DNA of 64,000 nucleotides from Pseudoduganella violaceinigra DSM 15887 (GCF_000425385.1 NZ_AUDI01000015.1:124001-188000); one strand, 5' to 3'. Counted from the stretch's first letter, positions 54,075 to 63,349 are shown. The notes: a model not told the origin generated them from the sequence alone. Program-made: numbers and translations.

Positions 54075-55631
54075 TCACTCCTTCTTCTTCTCGCCCATCT
54101 GCTCGCGGCGCTTGGCCTGCAGTTCGCGCTCGCGGGCGTCGATCACCGATTGGTCGTAGTAGGTTGCATCGGGCGCCTTGCGCGCCAGCGCCAGCTGGTC
54201 CAGCGCCGCCAGCGTGCCGCCCAGCAGCACGTAGGATTCGGCCAGCGAGATATGCTGCAGGGCGATCTTGCCCTGCTTGGCGTAAGCCTGCGCCATGTAG
54301 TCGTGCAGCTCCGGTTCGCGGCGGTACATCTGCAGCTGGTCGCGCAGGAAGCGCGACGCTTCCTCGTACTTGCCGCCCTTGATCAGGGCGTCGGCGTACT
54401 GCCACACCAGGCCGCGCGACAAGGGGAAACGCCCTTGCGCCTGCCTGGCCTCCTCGATGGCGGCGGCGATCACTTCCGGCTTGTTCTCCTGCGCCAGCTT
54501 GATTTCCAGCGACATGTAAGCCAGCGCGGAATCGGTGGTGCCGCGCGGCAGGGGCGTACTGAAGGCGCCGGCGACCGGCGGCTTGTCGATCGTTGCGCGC
54601 GCCTTGTCCAGCCACTCCTGCGCGGCGGCGAATTCGGAGCGCTTCAGCGACACCATGGCCAGGCCGTATTGGCCGGCGGCGACGTTCTGGCGGCCGGGCT
54701 GCTGGATCTGGTTCCTGAATACCGCTTCCGTGTCGGACAGGCCTTTGCTGCTCTCGTCCTGCAGCACGCGGGCGCGGGCGCGCACCAGGTGGAAGTCCAT
54801 GCCATCCACGCGCTGGTGGTAAATCTGCTCGCGGATGCGGGCCTGGATATCGGCGATACGCTCCGTCGTGAGCGGGTGGGACATCAGCCATGGCGGCGCC
54901 AGATCGCTGTACAGACGCGTGCTGTTCTGCATGCGCTGGAAGAACGCCACCATGCCGCTCGAATCGTAACCCGCCGCGTTCATGATCTGGAAGCCGATGC
55001 GGTCCGCCTCGCGTTCCGCATCGCGGCCAAAATTCAGCTGGCGCTGTATCGCGAGGCCCTGGCCGCCCATGAATACGCCCATTGCCGCGTCGGGATTGGA
55101 TTTGGCGGCCAGCGCCGCCAGCAGCATCGCCGCCAGTGGAATCAGGGAATCGGTCTTTTGCGCGCCGATCTGGCGCGCAATATGGCGCTGCGCGACGTGG
55201 CCGATCTCGTGCGACAGCACGGACGCGAGCTCCGATTCGGTCTGCGCCGCCAACAGCAGCGCCGAATGCACGCCGATATAGCCTCCCGGCAAAGCGAACG
55301 CATTCAGGTTCTTGTCGCGGATCGCGAAGAAGTAATAGTCAAGGTTCGCGTCGCCGCGCGCGCCCGGACGGGCATCGACCAGCTTGGTGCCGAAACTATT
55401 CAGGTAGTCGATGATGGGAGGATCATCCAGGTAATCGCGCTCGAAGCGCAAGCTCTGCATGATTTCTTCACCCAGACGCTTTTCCATCACCGGCGACAAA
55501 TCCTCGCGCGAGGCATCGCCCAGCATCGGCAGGTCGGGCTGCTGCTGCGCCTGTCCTACCGGCGAAGCAGCAGCCAGCAGGCCGGAAACCAGTGCCGCCA
55601 TCAATGGGCGGCGAAAATGTAGTGCATTCAC
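54075..55631 (-). CDS. bepA: BepA-like M48 metalloprotease with TPR domain
   Basis: A protein of about 518 residues. It has a signal peptide (ending near VGQAQ), an M48 protease domain with [18 protein letters not shown] (HExxH) and [17 protein letters not shown], then a C-terminal TPR region (about 300-500). BepA degrades or assembles stalled outer-membrane proteins such as LptD in the periplasm. I place the start at GTG 55631 ([10 protein letters not shown]) for a proper leader; TTG 55655 and ATG 55601 are alternatives. Divergent from moaC. Confidence 0.9.
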   Translation of the reverse strand: MNALHFRRPLMAALVSGLLAAASPVGQAQQQPDLPMLGDASREDLSPVMEKRLGEEIMQSLRFERDYLDDPPIIDYLNSFGTKLVDARPGARGDANLDYYFFAIRDKNLNAFALPGGYIGVHSALLLAAQTESELASVLSHEIGHVAQRHIARQIGAQKTDSLIPLAAMLLAALAAKSNPDAAMGVFMGGQGLAIQRQLNFGRDAEREADRIGFQIMNAAGYDSSGMVAFFQRMQNSTRLYSDLAPPWLMSHPLTTERIADIQARIREQIYHQRVDGMDFHLVRARARVLQDESSKGLSDTEAVFRNQIQQPGRQNVAAGQYGLAMVSLKRSEFAAAQEWLDKARATIDKPPVAGAFSTPLPRGTTDSALAYMSLEIKLAQENKPEVIAAAIEEARQAQGRFPLSRGLVWQYADALIKGGKYEEASRFLRDQLQMYRREPELHDYMAQAYAKQGKIALQHISLAESYVLLGGTLAALDQLALARKAPDATYYDQSVIDARERELQAKRREQMGEKKKE

Positions 55632-55666
55632 AGTGCTATCATACCCGTTCAACAAGAGACTACGCG

Positions 55667-56143
55667 ATGACCGAACACCTTACTCATTTTGATGCCGCCG
55701 GACAGGCCCATATGGTCGATGTCGGCGCCAAAGCCGACACCCACCGCATTGCCGTTGCCAGCGGCAGCATTCGCATGAAGGCGGAAACGCTGGCGCTCAT
55801 TCTATCGGGAAGCGCCAAGAAGGGCGACGTGCTCGGCATCGCACGCATCGCCGCCATCATGGCATCCAAGCGCACGGCCGACCTGGTGCCGCTGTGCCAC
55901 CCGCTGGCCCTGACCCGTGTCGCCGTGGACTTTACCACCGATGAAGCCGACAACGCTATTCATTGCCGCGCCCAAGTGGAAACTTACGGCAAGACCGGGG
56001 TGGAAATGGAAGCGCTGACTGCCGTGCAGGTTGGCCTCTTGACCGTGTACGACATGTGCAAGGCGGTCGATCGCGGCATGGTGATGACCGATATCCGCGT
56101 CACCGAAAAAGCGGGCGGCAAGTCGGGCGACTGGAAAGCCTGA
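55667..56143 (+). CDS. moaC: Cyclic pyranopterin monophosphate synthase
   Basis: A 158-residue enzyme of molybdenum cofactor synthesis. Signatures are [40 protein letters not shown] (with the catalytic Lys) and [14 protein letters not shown]. Its TGA overlaps the following gene's ATG by one base (TGATG). Confidence 0.95.
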   Translation: MTEHLTHFDAAGQAHMVDVGAKADTHRIAVASGSIRMKAETLALILSGSAKKGDVLGIARIAAIMASKRTADLVPLCHPLALTRVAVDFTTDEADNAIHCRAQVETYGKTGVEMEALTAVQVGLLTVYDMCKAVDRGMVMTDIRVTEKAGGKSGDWKA

Positions 56144-57360
56144 TGCGCAGGCGCGCTGCCATCGCCGCATGCCTCGCCCTGCTTGCAGCGTGCGACAGCG
56201 GCGGTGGCGGCCGCGCCATGTCGAAAGTTGCGAACACCGAGTGGCACCGCAAGGACCTCGATGCCCACCTGTCGCGCTGGCTGGCCGTGGCGCCCACGCC
56301 TTCCGGCATGCTGCGAGGGCAGTTCGACCGCAACTGGCAGCCGGCGGACAGTTCCGCCGTCGAACTGACCCTGCACAGCCGCCTGGTCTACACCATGCTG
56401 GTCGGCTATGAGGCGACCCACGATCCACGCTATCTGGAGGCGGCAAAGCGCGGCGCCGATTTCCTGCTCGGCCCCTTCCACGATACGTTGAACGGCGGCT
56501 TTTACCAGGTGGTCGACGCGACCGGCAAAGTCGTCAGCCCTGCCAAGAATACCTACGGCCACGCGTTCGCGCTACTGGCGCTGGCACATGCGGCGCGCGT
56601 GACGGGCGAGGCGACGTACCGGGACGCGGCCCTGGCGGCCTGGCAGGACATCCGTCTCAAACTGCGCGAGCCGGGCGGCGGCCTGCGCGGCGCAGCGGCG
56701 CGCGATTTTGCGCCGGCGATGGAGAAAAGGCATAGCCAGAATCCCCTCATGCATATGTTTGAAGCCTTGCTGGCGCTGATCGATGCCACCGGCGACCAGC
56801 AGGTGGTGGCCGACGCGCGCGCCCTGGGCGACTTCGTGCTGAACCAGTTGATGGTTGGCCTGCCGGACGGCGGCACCTACATTCCCGAGTGGTATGACGC
56901 GCAGTGGAAACCGCTGCGGGATGACGACGGCTTTACCGACCTGGGACACCAGTTCGAATGGAGCCATTTGCTGCGCAGTGCGGAGCTACGCGGCCTGCCA
57001 CCCACCTATGCCGCCGTGGCAGACCGCTTGCTCAAATTTGCGGTCGCGCATGGCTACGACGAGCAGGACGGCGGCATCTTCAACCGCATGTCGCCGGGCG
57101 GCCAGGTCGACCACGGCAAGTTCTGGTGGCAGCAGGCCGAAGGCATGAAGGCTTTCCTGGCGGTGGCGGAGCGGCCGGATATGGCGCGGCGCTACCAGGA
57201 AACCCTGGAGCTGGTCGACAGGGAGATCATCGACCGCGACAACGGCGGCTGGCGCTTCGGCGCGAAGCAGACGTGCAGCGGGGGCGGCTGCAGCAAGCAG
57301 CAACCCGACCCCTACCACATGGTCGGCCTGGACTGGACGGTCGTATCGGCAAAACCTTAG
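56143..57360 (+). CDS. AGE-family (N-acylglucosamine 2-epimerase fold) lipoprotein
   Basis: A 405-residue protein. It has a lipoprotein leader ([17 protein letters not shown], lipobox LAAC), then an (alpha/alpha)6-barrel pattern with catalytic-type His motifs RHSQNPLMHMFEALLAL and LGHQFEWSHLL, and KFWWQQAEGMKAF. Family members epimerise or isomerise sugars and are usually cytosolic, so membrane anchoring outside the cytoplasm is odd. The gene overlaps moaC by one base, but no functional link is evident. Confidence 0.82.
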   Translation: MRRRAAIAACLALLAACDSGGGGRAMSKVANTEWHRKDLDAHLSRWLAVAPTPSGMLRGQFDRNWQPADSSAVELTLHSRLVYTMLVGYEATHDPRYLEAAKRGADFLLGPFHDTLNGGFYQVVDATGKVVSPAKNTYGHAFALLALAHAARVTGEATYRDAALAAWQDIRLKLREPGGGLRGAAARDFAPAMEKRHSQNPLMHMFEALLALIDATGDQQVVADARALGDFVLNQLMVGLPDGGTYIPEWYDAQWKPLRDDDGFTDLGHQFEWSHLLRSAELRGLPPTYAAVADRLLKFAVAHGYDEQDGGIFNRMSPGGQVDHGKFWWQQAEGMKAFLAVAERPDMARRYQETLELVDREIIDRDNGGWRFGAKQTCSGGGCSKQQPDPYHMVGLDWTVVSAKP

Positions 57361-57416
57361 CTGCTACGCAAGCTTATCGTACAATGAATAATTGCTCACA
57401 ATAGACAATCACGACG

Positions 57417-58115
57417 ATGGCGGGCGAAAACAAATTGCAGGAATATGCGTTTGAACAGATGAACCTGCAGGTCGGTGGGCGCATCCAGCTGATCACCCAT
57501 CGCACCCTACGGCCCTTGCAGCACTTCTCCACCGTGATCGGCTGGGTGAAGGACGAGTATATGATCGTCAAGATCCCCATGGAGACCAGCGGGCCGATCT
57601 CACTCACCGAGGGCGACAAGCTCACCGTGCGCGTCTTCTCGGGGGTAAACGTCTGCTCCTTCTCAACCGTCGTGCAACGCGTCTTCCTGCGGCCGCTGAT
57701 GTATGCCCATGTGAGCTTCCCCAACGATATCCAGGGCACCAGCTTGCGCGCGGCCATGCGGGTCAAAGTCGAAATTCCGGCCAAGTTGGTGCGCGACGAT
57801 GGCAGCCACGCTTCGGTCTTCCTGGTCAATCTGAGCGTTTCGGGCGCACTGATCGAATCGGCCCAGCCCTTGAGCCGCGAGGGCGAGACGGTGCAACTGG
57901 ACTTCACTTTGCTGGCGCCGCCGGACGACCGGCAAGTGCGCATCAATACGCCGGTGCTGGTACGCAATGCGACCGTGGCGCAGTCGCAGAAGATCGAAGG
58001 CAAAGAAGTGTTCAGCTACGGCGTGCAGTTCACCAACCTGGATCCGGCGCACTTCACCTTGCTGCAGAACCTGACGTACGAGGCCATGCTGGCCGACCGG
58101 CAAAAAATCGTCTGA
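57417..58115 (+). CDS. PilZ-domain c-di-GMP receptor (YcgR-like)
   Basis: A 232-residue protein with an N-terminal YcgR-like flagellar-brake domain (about 15-105) and a C-terminal PilZ domain (about 110-225) with RAAMR (RxxxR) and NLSVSGALIE ((D/N)xSxxG) for c-di-GMP binding. It likely slows motility or modulates surface appendages as c-di-GMP rises. It converges on the pilin array and shares a hairpin with pilin 1. Confidence 0.9.
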   Translation: MAGENKLQEYAFEQMNLQVGGRIQLITHRTLRPLQHFSTVIGWVKDEYMIVKIPMETSGPISLTEGDKLTVRVFSGVNVCSFSTVVQRVFLRPLMYAHVSFPNDIQGTSLRAAMRVKVEIPAKLVRDDGSHASVFLVNLSVSGALIESAQPLSREGETVQLDFTLLAPPDDRQVRINTPVLVRNATVAQSQKIEGKEVFSYGVQFTNLDPAHFTLLQNLTYEAMLADRQKIV

Positions 58116-58120
58116 GCAAA

Positions 58121-58152
58121 TAAAAACCGGGCCGCAGCCCGGTTTCTTTTTC
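58121..58152 (-). terminator. Bidirectional terminator, pilin 1 and PilZ gene
   Basis: The stem AAACCGGGC/GCCCGGTTT has a CGCA loop, with A-rich sequence on one side and T-rich on the other, so it can end both the PilZ gene and pilin 1. Every pilin copy has a hairpin of this same design after its stop codon. Confidence 0.85.
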
Positions 58153-58166
58153 AACTGCCAGAGCTA

Positions 58167-58649
58167 TCAGGTACCGACGCTGTTCTTCTGCAGCGCGGAC
58201 TTGACGGCGGTGTTGGTGACGGCCGAAGCGTCGATCTTCCAGGTCATGGCGGTGCCGTTCGCAGGCAGGGTCGGGGTGATGACCACGTTCTTGCCGGACA
58301 CGCCGGTTGCTACGTCGGCAGCATAAGTCATCGTAATGATACCGGCACCGGTCACGGTCACAGCCGACACTTCCTTAGTCGGGGTGAAGGTGGTTGGGAT
58401 GCCGCTGGTGGCGTTGGCGGTATTGCAGTTGGAGACGTCGCCGCCGGCTTCCTGAGCGCAAACAGCCACGGCAGTCTTGATGGAGTCAACGGCGGTCAGA
58501 CCGGCAACAGCCTTGGTCTTGGCTGTGTAGTCGGAGTAAGCAGGGATTGCCACTGCTGCCAGAATACCGATGATCGCGACAACAATCATCAGTTCGATCA
58601 GGGTAAAGCCGGATTGGGCTTGCTTCTTCATCATTTTCAGGCTGTTCAT
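58167..58649 (-). CDS. pilA: Type IV major pilin-like protein, copy 1
   Basis: A 160-residue prepilin. Leader of 14 residues ending in Gly, then mature N-terminus [20 protein letters not shown] with Glu5. The globular part has Cys64 and Cys75. Compared with copy 2 it differs at 4 positions (Asn2, Ser13, Met in IITMTYA, LPANG). Prepilins are processed by PilD and assembled into surface fibres. No pilus-assembly genes are in the window. Confidence 0.93.
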   Translation of the reverse strand: MNSLKMMKKQAQSGFTLIELMIVVAIIGILAAVAIPAYSDYTAKTKAVAGLTAVDSIKTAVAVCAQEAGGDVSNCNTANATSGIPTTFTPTKEVSAVTVTGAGIITMTYAADVATGVSGKNVVITPTLPANGTAMTWKIDASAVTNTAVKSALQKNSVGT

Positions 58650-58699
58650 GGTCGCTTCCTCTCAATTGGGTTCGGCACAAGCGTGCGTACCAGAGGTAT

Positions 58700-58715
58700 T
58701 GCAATCACCATGCCA
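58700..58715 (-). promoter_or_regulatory. Sigma-54 promoter of pilin 1, with upstream TGTCA sites
   Basis: On the minus strand TGGCATGGTGATTGCA matches the sigma-54 consensus (TGGCAc-N5-TTGCw). It lies about 50 bp before the start codon. Upstream, 58757-58823 contains TTGACA, TTTGTC, TTTGTCAG and TGACAAATTCCGTCA, a cluster that probably binds a PilR-type activator. Confidence 0.88.
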
Positions 58716-58883
58716 GCAGTTCTGGGCGCTATTTCGGGCAGTTTTACACCGATGAGTTGACAGTCTTTGTCGGCATCCGTGAAATTTTTGTCAGCCAGGC
58801 GGCATCAATGACAAATTCCGTCAAAAACTAACGAAAAGTAACAATGGTGTCGATACCCAGATTTTCGGCATGTAGTGGTAAAC

Positions 58884-58914
58884 GAAAAAACCGGGCCGAA
58901 GCCCGGTTCTTTTC
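58884..58914 (-). terminator. Terminator of pilin 2
   Basis: Hairpin AACCGGGC/GCCCGGTT with a CGAA loop, flanked by A and T tracts, just past the pilin 2 stop. Confidence 0.85.
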
Positions 58915-58933
58915 AAGCAGGGGACCCTAAGAA

Positions 58934-59416
58934 TTAGGTACCTACGCTATTTTTCTGCAGTGCGGACTTGACGGCAGTGTTGGTGACGGCGGAAGCGTCG
59001 ATCTTCCAGGTCATGGCGGTGCCGTTGGTTGGCAGGGTTGGGGTGATAACCACGTTCTTGCCGGACACGCCGGTTGCTACGTCAGCAGCGTAGGTCAGGG
59101 TGATGATGCCGGCGCCGGTCACGGTCACAGCCGACACTTCCTTAGTCGGAGTGAAGGTGGTTGGGATGCCGCTGGTGGCGTTGGCGGTATTGCAGTTGGA
59201 GACGTCGCCGCCAGCTTCCTGGGCGCAAACAGCCACGGCAGTCTTGATGGAGTCAACGGCGGTCAGACCGGCAACAGCCTTGGTCTTAGCAGTGTAGTCG
59301 GAGTAAGCAGGGATTGCCACTGCGGCCAGAATACCGATGATCGCAACAACGATCATCAGTTCGATCAGGGTGAAGCCGGCTTGTGCTTGCTTCTTCATCA
59401 TTTTCAAGCTTTTCAT
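58934..59416 (-). CDS. pilA: Type IV major pilin-like protein, copy 2
   Basis: 160 residues, leader [15 protein letters not shown] use it as the reference for comparing the array. The conserved N-terminal helix, cleavage site, Glu5 and the Cys64/Cys75 pair are all intact. It has its own sigma-54 promoter and terminator, so it can be expressed independently of its neighbours. Confidence 0.93.
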   Translation of the reverse strand: MKSLKMMKKQAQAGFTLIELMIVVAIIGILAAVAIPAYSDYTAKTKAVAGLTAVDSIKTAVAVCAQEAGGDVSNCNTANATSGIPTTFTPTKEVSAVTVTGAGIITLTYAADVATGVSGKNVVITPTLPTNGTAMTWKIDASAVTNTAVKSALQKNSVGT

Positions 59417-59466
59417 AGTCTCTTCCTCTTTAAATGTTTCGGCACAAACGTGCGTACCAAGCGTAC

Positions 59467-59482
59467 AGCAATTCCTATGCCA
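59467..59482 (-). promoter_or_regulatory. Sigma-54 promoter of pilin 2
   Basis: Minus strand TGGCATAGGAATTGCT fits the -24/-12 consensus, about 50 bp before the start. TGTCA/TGACA sites lie at about 59523-59590. Confidence 0.85.
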
Positions 59483-59650
59483 GCTGCTTCCCTCCTGAAT
59501 TGCAGAGCGCTACGCCATTGAGTTGACAGACTTTGTCGGCATCTGCGAATTTTTGTCAGCTGCCCCCTTTTCTAATGACAAATCCCGTCAGGAAACCCGC
59601 AAAAAGTGGCGATATGCCAACGGCGATCGTGTCACTGGGCATTGGTAAAC

Positions 59651-59680
59651 GAAAAAACCGGGCCGACGCCCGGTTTTTTT
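59651..59680 (-). terminator. Terminator of pilin 3
   Basis: Hairpin AAACCGGGC/GCCCGGTTT-type with a CGAC loop, flanked by A6 and T7, directly after the pilin 3 stop. Confidence 0.85.
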
Positions 59681-59699
59681 CAAGCATGAGACCTAAGAA

Positions 59700-60182
59700 T
59701 TAGGTACCTACGCTATTTTTCTGCAGTGCGGACTTGACAGCAGTGTTGGAGACGGCGGAAGCGTCGATCTTCCAGGTCATGGCGGTGCCGTTGGTTGGCA
59801 GGGTTGGGGTGATAACGACTTTCTTGCCAGACACGCCAGTTGCTACGTCAGCAGCGTAGGTCAGGGTGATGATGCCGGCGCCGGTCACGGTCACGGCCGA
59901 CACTTCTTTGGTCGCGGTGAAGGTGGTTGGGATGCCGCTGGTGCTGTTGGCGGTGTTGCAGTTGGAAACGTCGCCGCCAGCTTCCTGGGCGCAAACAGCC
60001 ACGGCAGTCTTGATGGAGTCAACAGCGGTCAGACCGGCAACAGCCTTGGTCTTGGCGGTGTAGTCCGAATAGGCAGGGATGGCGACTGCGGCCAGGATAC
60101 CGATGATCGCAACAACGATCATCAGTTCGATCAGGGTGAAACCGGCTTGGGCTTGCTTCTTCATCATTTTCAGGCTTTTCAT
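59700..60182 (-). CDS. pilA: Type IV major pilin-like protein, copy 3
   Basis: 160 residues, differing from copy 2 at four positions by eye: TANST for TANAT, FTATK for FTPTK, GKKVV for GKNVV, and AVSNT for AVTNT. Leader, helix, Glu5 and both Cys residues are intact. One charge change (Asn to Lys) falls in the globular domain, so the surface of the fibre could differ slightly. Confidence 0.93.
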   Translation of the reverse strand: MKSLKMMKKQAQAGFTLIELMIVVAIIGILAAVAIPAYSDYTAKTKAVAGLTAVDSIKTAVAVCAQEAGGDVSNCNTANSTSGIPTTFTATKEVSAVTVTGAGIITLTYAADVATGVSGKKVVITPTLPTNGTAMTWKIDASAVSNTAVKSALQKNSVGT

Positions 60183-60232
60183 ACTCGTCTTCTCTTAAGT
60201 GAATTCTGCACGAACGTGCGTGACTCCCTTAT

Positions 60233-60248
60233 TGCAATCCGCATGCCA
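60233..60248 (-). promoter_or_regulatory. Sigma-54 promoter of pilin 3
   Basis: Minus strand TGGCATGCGGATTGCA. TGACA/TTGTC sites follow upstream at about 60288-60355, including TGACAAATTCCGTCAG. Confidence 0.87.
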
Positions 60249-60407
60249 GCTGCTTTTGCCCTGTTTTCGCGAGTTTTGCGCCGATGTATTGACAGTCTTT
60301 GTCAATATCCGTGATTTTTTTGTCAGTTGCCCGCGCCGCTGACAAATTCCGTCAGTAAATTTGCAACATATTTATCAACATCGAAAATGCCCATGCCTGG
60401 GCGACAA

Positions 60408-60432
60408 GAAAACCGAGCCGCAGCCCGGTTTT
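60408..60432 (-). terminator. Terminator of pilin 4
   Basis: Hairpin with arms AAAACCGAGC and GCCCGGTTTT and a small loop; the stem carries one mismatch (GAG for GGG) unlike the other copies, so it may be weaker. Confidence 0.75.
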
Positions 60433-60451
60433 CGGTTCAGCAATCAACCGA

Positions 60452-60934
60452 TCAGGTGCCGACGCTATTCTTCTGCAGTGCAGACACGACCGCGGTATTC
60501 GTGACGGCCGAGGCGTCGATCTTCCAGGTCATGGCGGTGCCGTTGGTTGGCAGGGTTGGGGTGATGACCACGTTTTTGCCAGAGACACCGGTTGCTACGT
60601 CGGCAGCATAAGTCATCGTGATGATACCGGCACCGGTCACGGTCACAGCCGACACTTCCTTAGTCGGGGTGAAGGTGGTTGGGATGCCGCTGGTGGCGTT
60701 GGCGGTATTGCAGTTGGAAACGTCACCGCCAGCTTCCTGGGCGCAAACAGCGACGGCAGTCTTGATGGAGTCAACCGCGGTCAGGCCGGCAACAGCCTTG
60801 GTCTTGGCGGTGTAGTCGGAATAAGCGGGAATGGCGACTGCGGCCAGGATACCGATAATCGCGACAACGATCATCAGTTCAATCAGGGTGAAGCCGGCAT
60901 GGGCATGTTTTTTAATCGTTTTCAGGCTTTTCAT
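60452..60934 (-). CDS. pilA: Type IV major pilin-like protein, copy 4
   Basis: 160 residues starting at 60934 ([14 protein letters not shown]); the frame is open to 61048, but the leader fixes the start. It differs from copy 2 at six positions: four in the leader and two in the mature part (Met in IITMTYA, Val in AVVSAL). All pilin features are intact. Confidence 0.93.
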   Translation of the reverse strand: MKSLKTIKKHAHAGFTLIELMIVVAIIGILAAVAIPAYSDYTAKTKAVAGLTAVDSIKTAVAVCAQEAGGDVSNCNTANATSGIPTTFTPTKEVSAVTVTGAGIITMTYAADVATGVSGKNVVITPTLPTNGTAMTWKIDASAVTNTAVVSALQKNSVGT

Positions 60935-60984
60935 GGGTCTCTTCCTCAAGTTAAATACGGCACAGATGCGCCTACTTTCCATAG

Positions 60985-61000
60985 AGCAATTCATATGCCA
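60985..61000 (-). promoter_or_regulatory. Sigma-54 promoter of pilin 4
   Basis: Minus strand TGGCATATGAATTGCT. Fewer TGTCA-type sites lie upstream (about 61074-61110) than for the other copies, so its activation may differ. Confidence 0.85.
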
Positions 61001-61214
61001 GCCATCTTTTGCCCTACTTTTAGTCAAAAACTCCCCATTTCCTGCCACTTCTCGTCAATGTTGCCCAAAAAATTGTCAGCACCGGGATATTTGGTGACAA
61101 TTTTCGTCATAAAAATCACACAATGTAACAATACACGGGCGTTCGCGAACCATGGTCTATTAGATTTGCGATGCCTCAAGCGGGCGTAAGAGGCTCATTT
61201 GGCAGGCATCAGGA

Positions 61215-61248
61215 AACAAAAAACCGGGCCGCGCCCGGTTTTTTTGTT
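61215..61248 (-). terminator. Terminator of pilin 5
   Basis: Hairpin AAACCGGGC/GCCCGGTTT with a very small CG-centred loop, flanked by A- and T-tracts. Confidence 0.85.
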
Positions 61249-61263
61249 CAACCATGAGTCCGA

Positions 61264-61746
61264 TCAGGTGCCGATGCTGTTTTTCTGCAGCGCGGACTGG
61301 ACGGCGGTGTTGGTGACGGCCGACGCGTCGATCTTCCAGGTCATGGCGGTGCCGTTGGTCGGCAGGGTCGGGGTCATAACTACGTTTTTGCCGGAGACGC
61401 CGGTAGCGACGTCAGCAGCGTAGGTCAGGGTGATGATGCCAGCGCCGGTCACGGTCACGGCGGACACTTCTTTGGTTGGGGTGAAGGTAGTTGGAATGCC
61501 GCTGGTGGCATTGGCGGTGTTGCAGTTGGATACATCGCCGCCAGCCTCCTGGGCGCAAACTCCGACGGCGGTCTTGATGGAATCAACGGCGGTCAGCCCG
61601 GCAACGGCCTTGGTCTTGGCGGTGTAATCCGAATAAGCAGGAATGGCAACTGCGGCCAGGATACCGATGATTGCGACAACGATCATCAGCTCAATCAGGG
61701 TGAAGCCGGCTTGAGCTTGCTTCTTCATCATTTTCAGGCTGTTCAT
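61264..61746 (-). CDS. pilA: Type IV major pilin-like protein, copy 5
   Basis: 160 residues, differing from copy 2 at five positions: Asn2, Gly in AVGVCAQ, Met in VVMTP, Gln in AVQSAL and Ile in NSIGT. Leader, Glu5 and the Cys pair are intact. Has its own promoter and terminator. Confidence 0.93.
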   Translation of the reverse strand: MNSLKMMKKQAQAGFTLIELMIVVAIIGILAAVAIPAYSDYTAKTKAVAGLTAVDSIKTAVGVCAQEAGGDVSNCNTANATSGIPTTFTPTKEVSAVTVTGAGIITLTYAADVATGVSGKNVVMTPTLPTNGTAMTWKIDASAVTNTAVQSALQKNSIGT

Positions 61747-61797
61747 GGTCTCGTCCTCTCAAGTGAATTACGCAGCAAGCCTGCGCACTTGATCTGG

Positions 61798-61813
61798 TGC
61801 AATCCCCATGCCA
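61798..61813 (-). promoter_or_regulatory. Sigma-54 promoter of pilin 5
   Basis: Minus strand TGGCATGGGGATTGCA. TGACA/TTGTCAG sites lie at about 61855-61920, including TGACAAATTCTGTCG. Confidence 0.87.
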
Positions 61814-61928
61814 GCCTATTTCGCCCCAGATACGGGCAGATCGGCGCAGATTTGCTGACACTCCTTGTCAGAGCTTGAAAAAACTTGTCAGCAGCGGCCC
61901 GCCCCTGACAAATTCTGTCGAGAATGCA

Positions 61929-61959
61929 CAAAAAAAACCGGGCCGAAGCCCGGTTTTTT
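61929..61959 (-). terminator. Terminator of pilin 6
   Basis: Hairpin AAACCGGGC/GCCCGGTTT with a CGAA loop, flanked by long A and T runs. Confidence 0.85.
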
Positions 61960-61978
61960 CAAGCATGGGACCTAAGAA

Positions 61979-62461
61979 TTAGGTACCTACGCTATTTTTC
62001 TGCAGAGCGGACTTGACGGCAGTGTTGGAGACGGCGGAAGCGTCGATCTTCCAGGTCATTGCGGTGCCGTTGGTTGGCAGGGTTGGGGTGATCACCACGT
62101 TCTTGCCAGACACACCGGTTGCTACGTCAGCAGCGTAGGTCAGGGTGATGATGCCGGCGCCGGTCACGGTCACGGTCGACACTTCTTTGGTCGGGGTGAA
62201 GGTGGTTGGGATGCCGCTGTTGGCGTTGGCGGTGTTGCAGTTGGAAACGTCGCCGCCAGCTTCTTGGGCGCAAACAGCCACGGCAGTCTTGATGGAGTCA
62301 ACAGCGGTCAGACCGGCAACAGCCTTGGTCTTAGCGGTGTAGTCGGAGTAAGCAGGGATTGCCACTGCTGCCAGAATACCGATGATCGCAACAACGATCA
62401 TCAGTTCGATCAGGGTGAAGCCGGCTTGTGCTTGTGCTTTGATAGATTTCATCGATTTCAT
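61979..62461 (-). CDS. pilA: Type IV major pilin-like protein, copy 6
   Basis: 160 residues, the most divergent copy: leader [14 protein letters not shown], with three mature-part changes from copy 2 (TANANSG, VSTVTV, AVSNT). It lies at the promoter-proximal end of the array, next to the FHA gene. Its upstream sequence is also the least like the others, so it may be the ancestral copy (inference). Confidence 0.93.
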   Translation of the reverse strand: MKSMKSIKAQAQAGFTLIELMIVVAIIGILAAVAIPAYSDYTAKTKAVAGLTAVDSIKTAVAVCAQEAGGDVSNCNTANANSGIPTTFTPTKEVSTVTVTGAGIITLTYAADVATGVSGKNVVITPTLPTNGTAMTWKIDASAVSNTAVKSALQKNSVGT

Positions 62462-62509
62462 TTCAATAGATTCCGAAACAGGGTTTTTAAAGTAACGCTA
62501 TATCCATAG

Positions 62510-62525
62510 AGCAATCAGCATGCCA
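62510..62525 (-). promoter_or_regulatory. Sigma-54 promoter of pilin 6
   Basis: Minus strand TGGCATGCTGATTGCT. Upstream TGACA/TGTCAG sites at about 62585-62656 run into the 3' end of the FHA gene. Confidence 0.87.
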
Positions 62526-62652
62526 GCTTAATAGTTGAGCAAAAAGCGGAAATTTGCCTGAAAAATAAGCAAAATTACACAAGAAGATGACAATTTCTGT
62601 ACGGAAAAGGACAAATTTTGTCAGCACCGTAGGCCGGCGCTGACAAAGAATG

Positions 62653-63285
62653 TCAGGCCGTGGCGCGGAACGCCATGACGATACCGCTCAAGTCGAGGAT
62701 ATCGCCGGCTTTCAGGGGCTGGGGCTGGCGCGGCAAGGGTTCGCCATTCAAGAGTGGAGCTTTGTCGCCTTCCACGTGGGCGGCGGAATAGCCATCGATG
62801 GCGCGGGCAATCACCACCACTTGAACGCCGGGGCGGCCAAGACTGGTGACGGCCTTGGTCAGGCTCAGGGTTTTGCCGGCATTCGTACCATTCAATACTT
62901 CGATATGGCAAAGCGGCAGCTCAGCCATGACCGTGGCCGGCGACGGTGGCACCGGCATGGCCGGGATGGTGGCTGCGGCGGCGGCCAACGGGCGGATGCC
63001 ATCGGAAACGAATTCAAGGTGGTACTTCGCCATCTTGATCACGTCCTTGTTCTGCAGGAAGTGCTTGCCGATGCGGTGGCCGTTGACAAAAGTACCATTC
63101 GTGCTCTGGAGGTCTTCAAGAAAGGAGTCGTCCAGGATGGTGGTGACGATGGCGTGCTCGCCGCTCACGGCAGCGTGATTCAGAACAATGTCGTTATGCT
63201 TGTGGCGGCCAACCGTCATGCGCTCCTTGGTGAGCTGCACGGTTTGCTCAATTACACCTTCCCGCATTACGAGTAGTTTTGCCAA
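62653..63285 (-). CDS. FHA-domain protein (one intact, one degenerate FHA)
   Basis: A protein of about 210 residues. The start is TTG 63285 (MAKLLVMREG) because AGGAGG sits 7 nt upstream; the frame continues to 63339. The N-terminal FHA (about 5-95) has VGRHKHNDIV, VSGEHA and STNGTFVNG, the phosphothreonine-binding residues. The C-terminal half has a second FHA-like pattern (LTKAVTSLGRPG, AAHVEGDKAPLLNG) with changed ligand residues. Phosphopeptide adaptor; partner kinase not in the window. Confidence 0.85.
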   Translation of the reverse strand: MAKLLVMREGVIEQTVQLTKERMTVGRHKHNDIVLNHAAVSGEHAIVTTILDDSFLEDLQSTNGTFVNGHRIGKHFLQNKDVIKMAKYHLEFVSDGIRPLAAAAATIPAMPVPPSPATVMAELPLCHIEVLNGTNAGKTLSLTKAVTSLGRPGVQVVVIARAIDGYSAAHVEGDKAPLLNGEPLPRQPQPLKAGDILDLSGIVMAFRATA

Positions 63286-63310
63286 ATCGATATCCTCCTG
63301 GGTAAACGCA

Positions 63311-63334
63311 AACGGGGAGCCGAAGCTCCCCGTT
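63311..63334 (-). terminator. Terminator after sucD
   Basis: A 10-bp perfect stem AACGGGGAGC/GCTCCCCGTT with a CGAA loop just past the sucD stop. The T-tract on the minus strand is interrupted. Confidence 0.75.
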
Positions 63335-63349
63335 ATCATACAGCTACTA

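Larger units (their letters stand above)
60935..61263. other. Intergenic region between pilins 4 and 5
   Basis: 329 bp. It holds the pilin 4 sigma-54 promoter (60985-61000), TGTCA-type sites around 61074-61110 and the pilin 5 terminator. About 45 bp longer than the other spacers, owing to extra sequence at about 61110-61200. No gene seen. Confidence 0.6.

Noticed and set aside
58167..62461. CRISPR-like or satellite repeat
   Set aside because: The repetition of roughly 0.76 kb is explained by six complete pilin genes with promoters and terminators; there are no short repeats with unique spacers.
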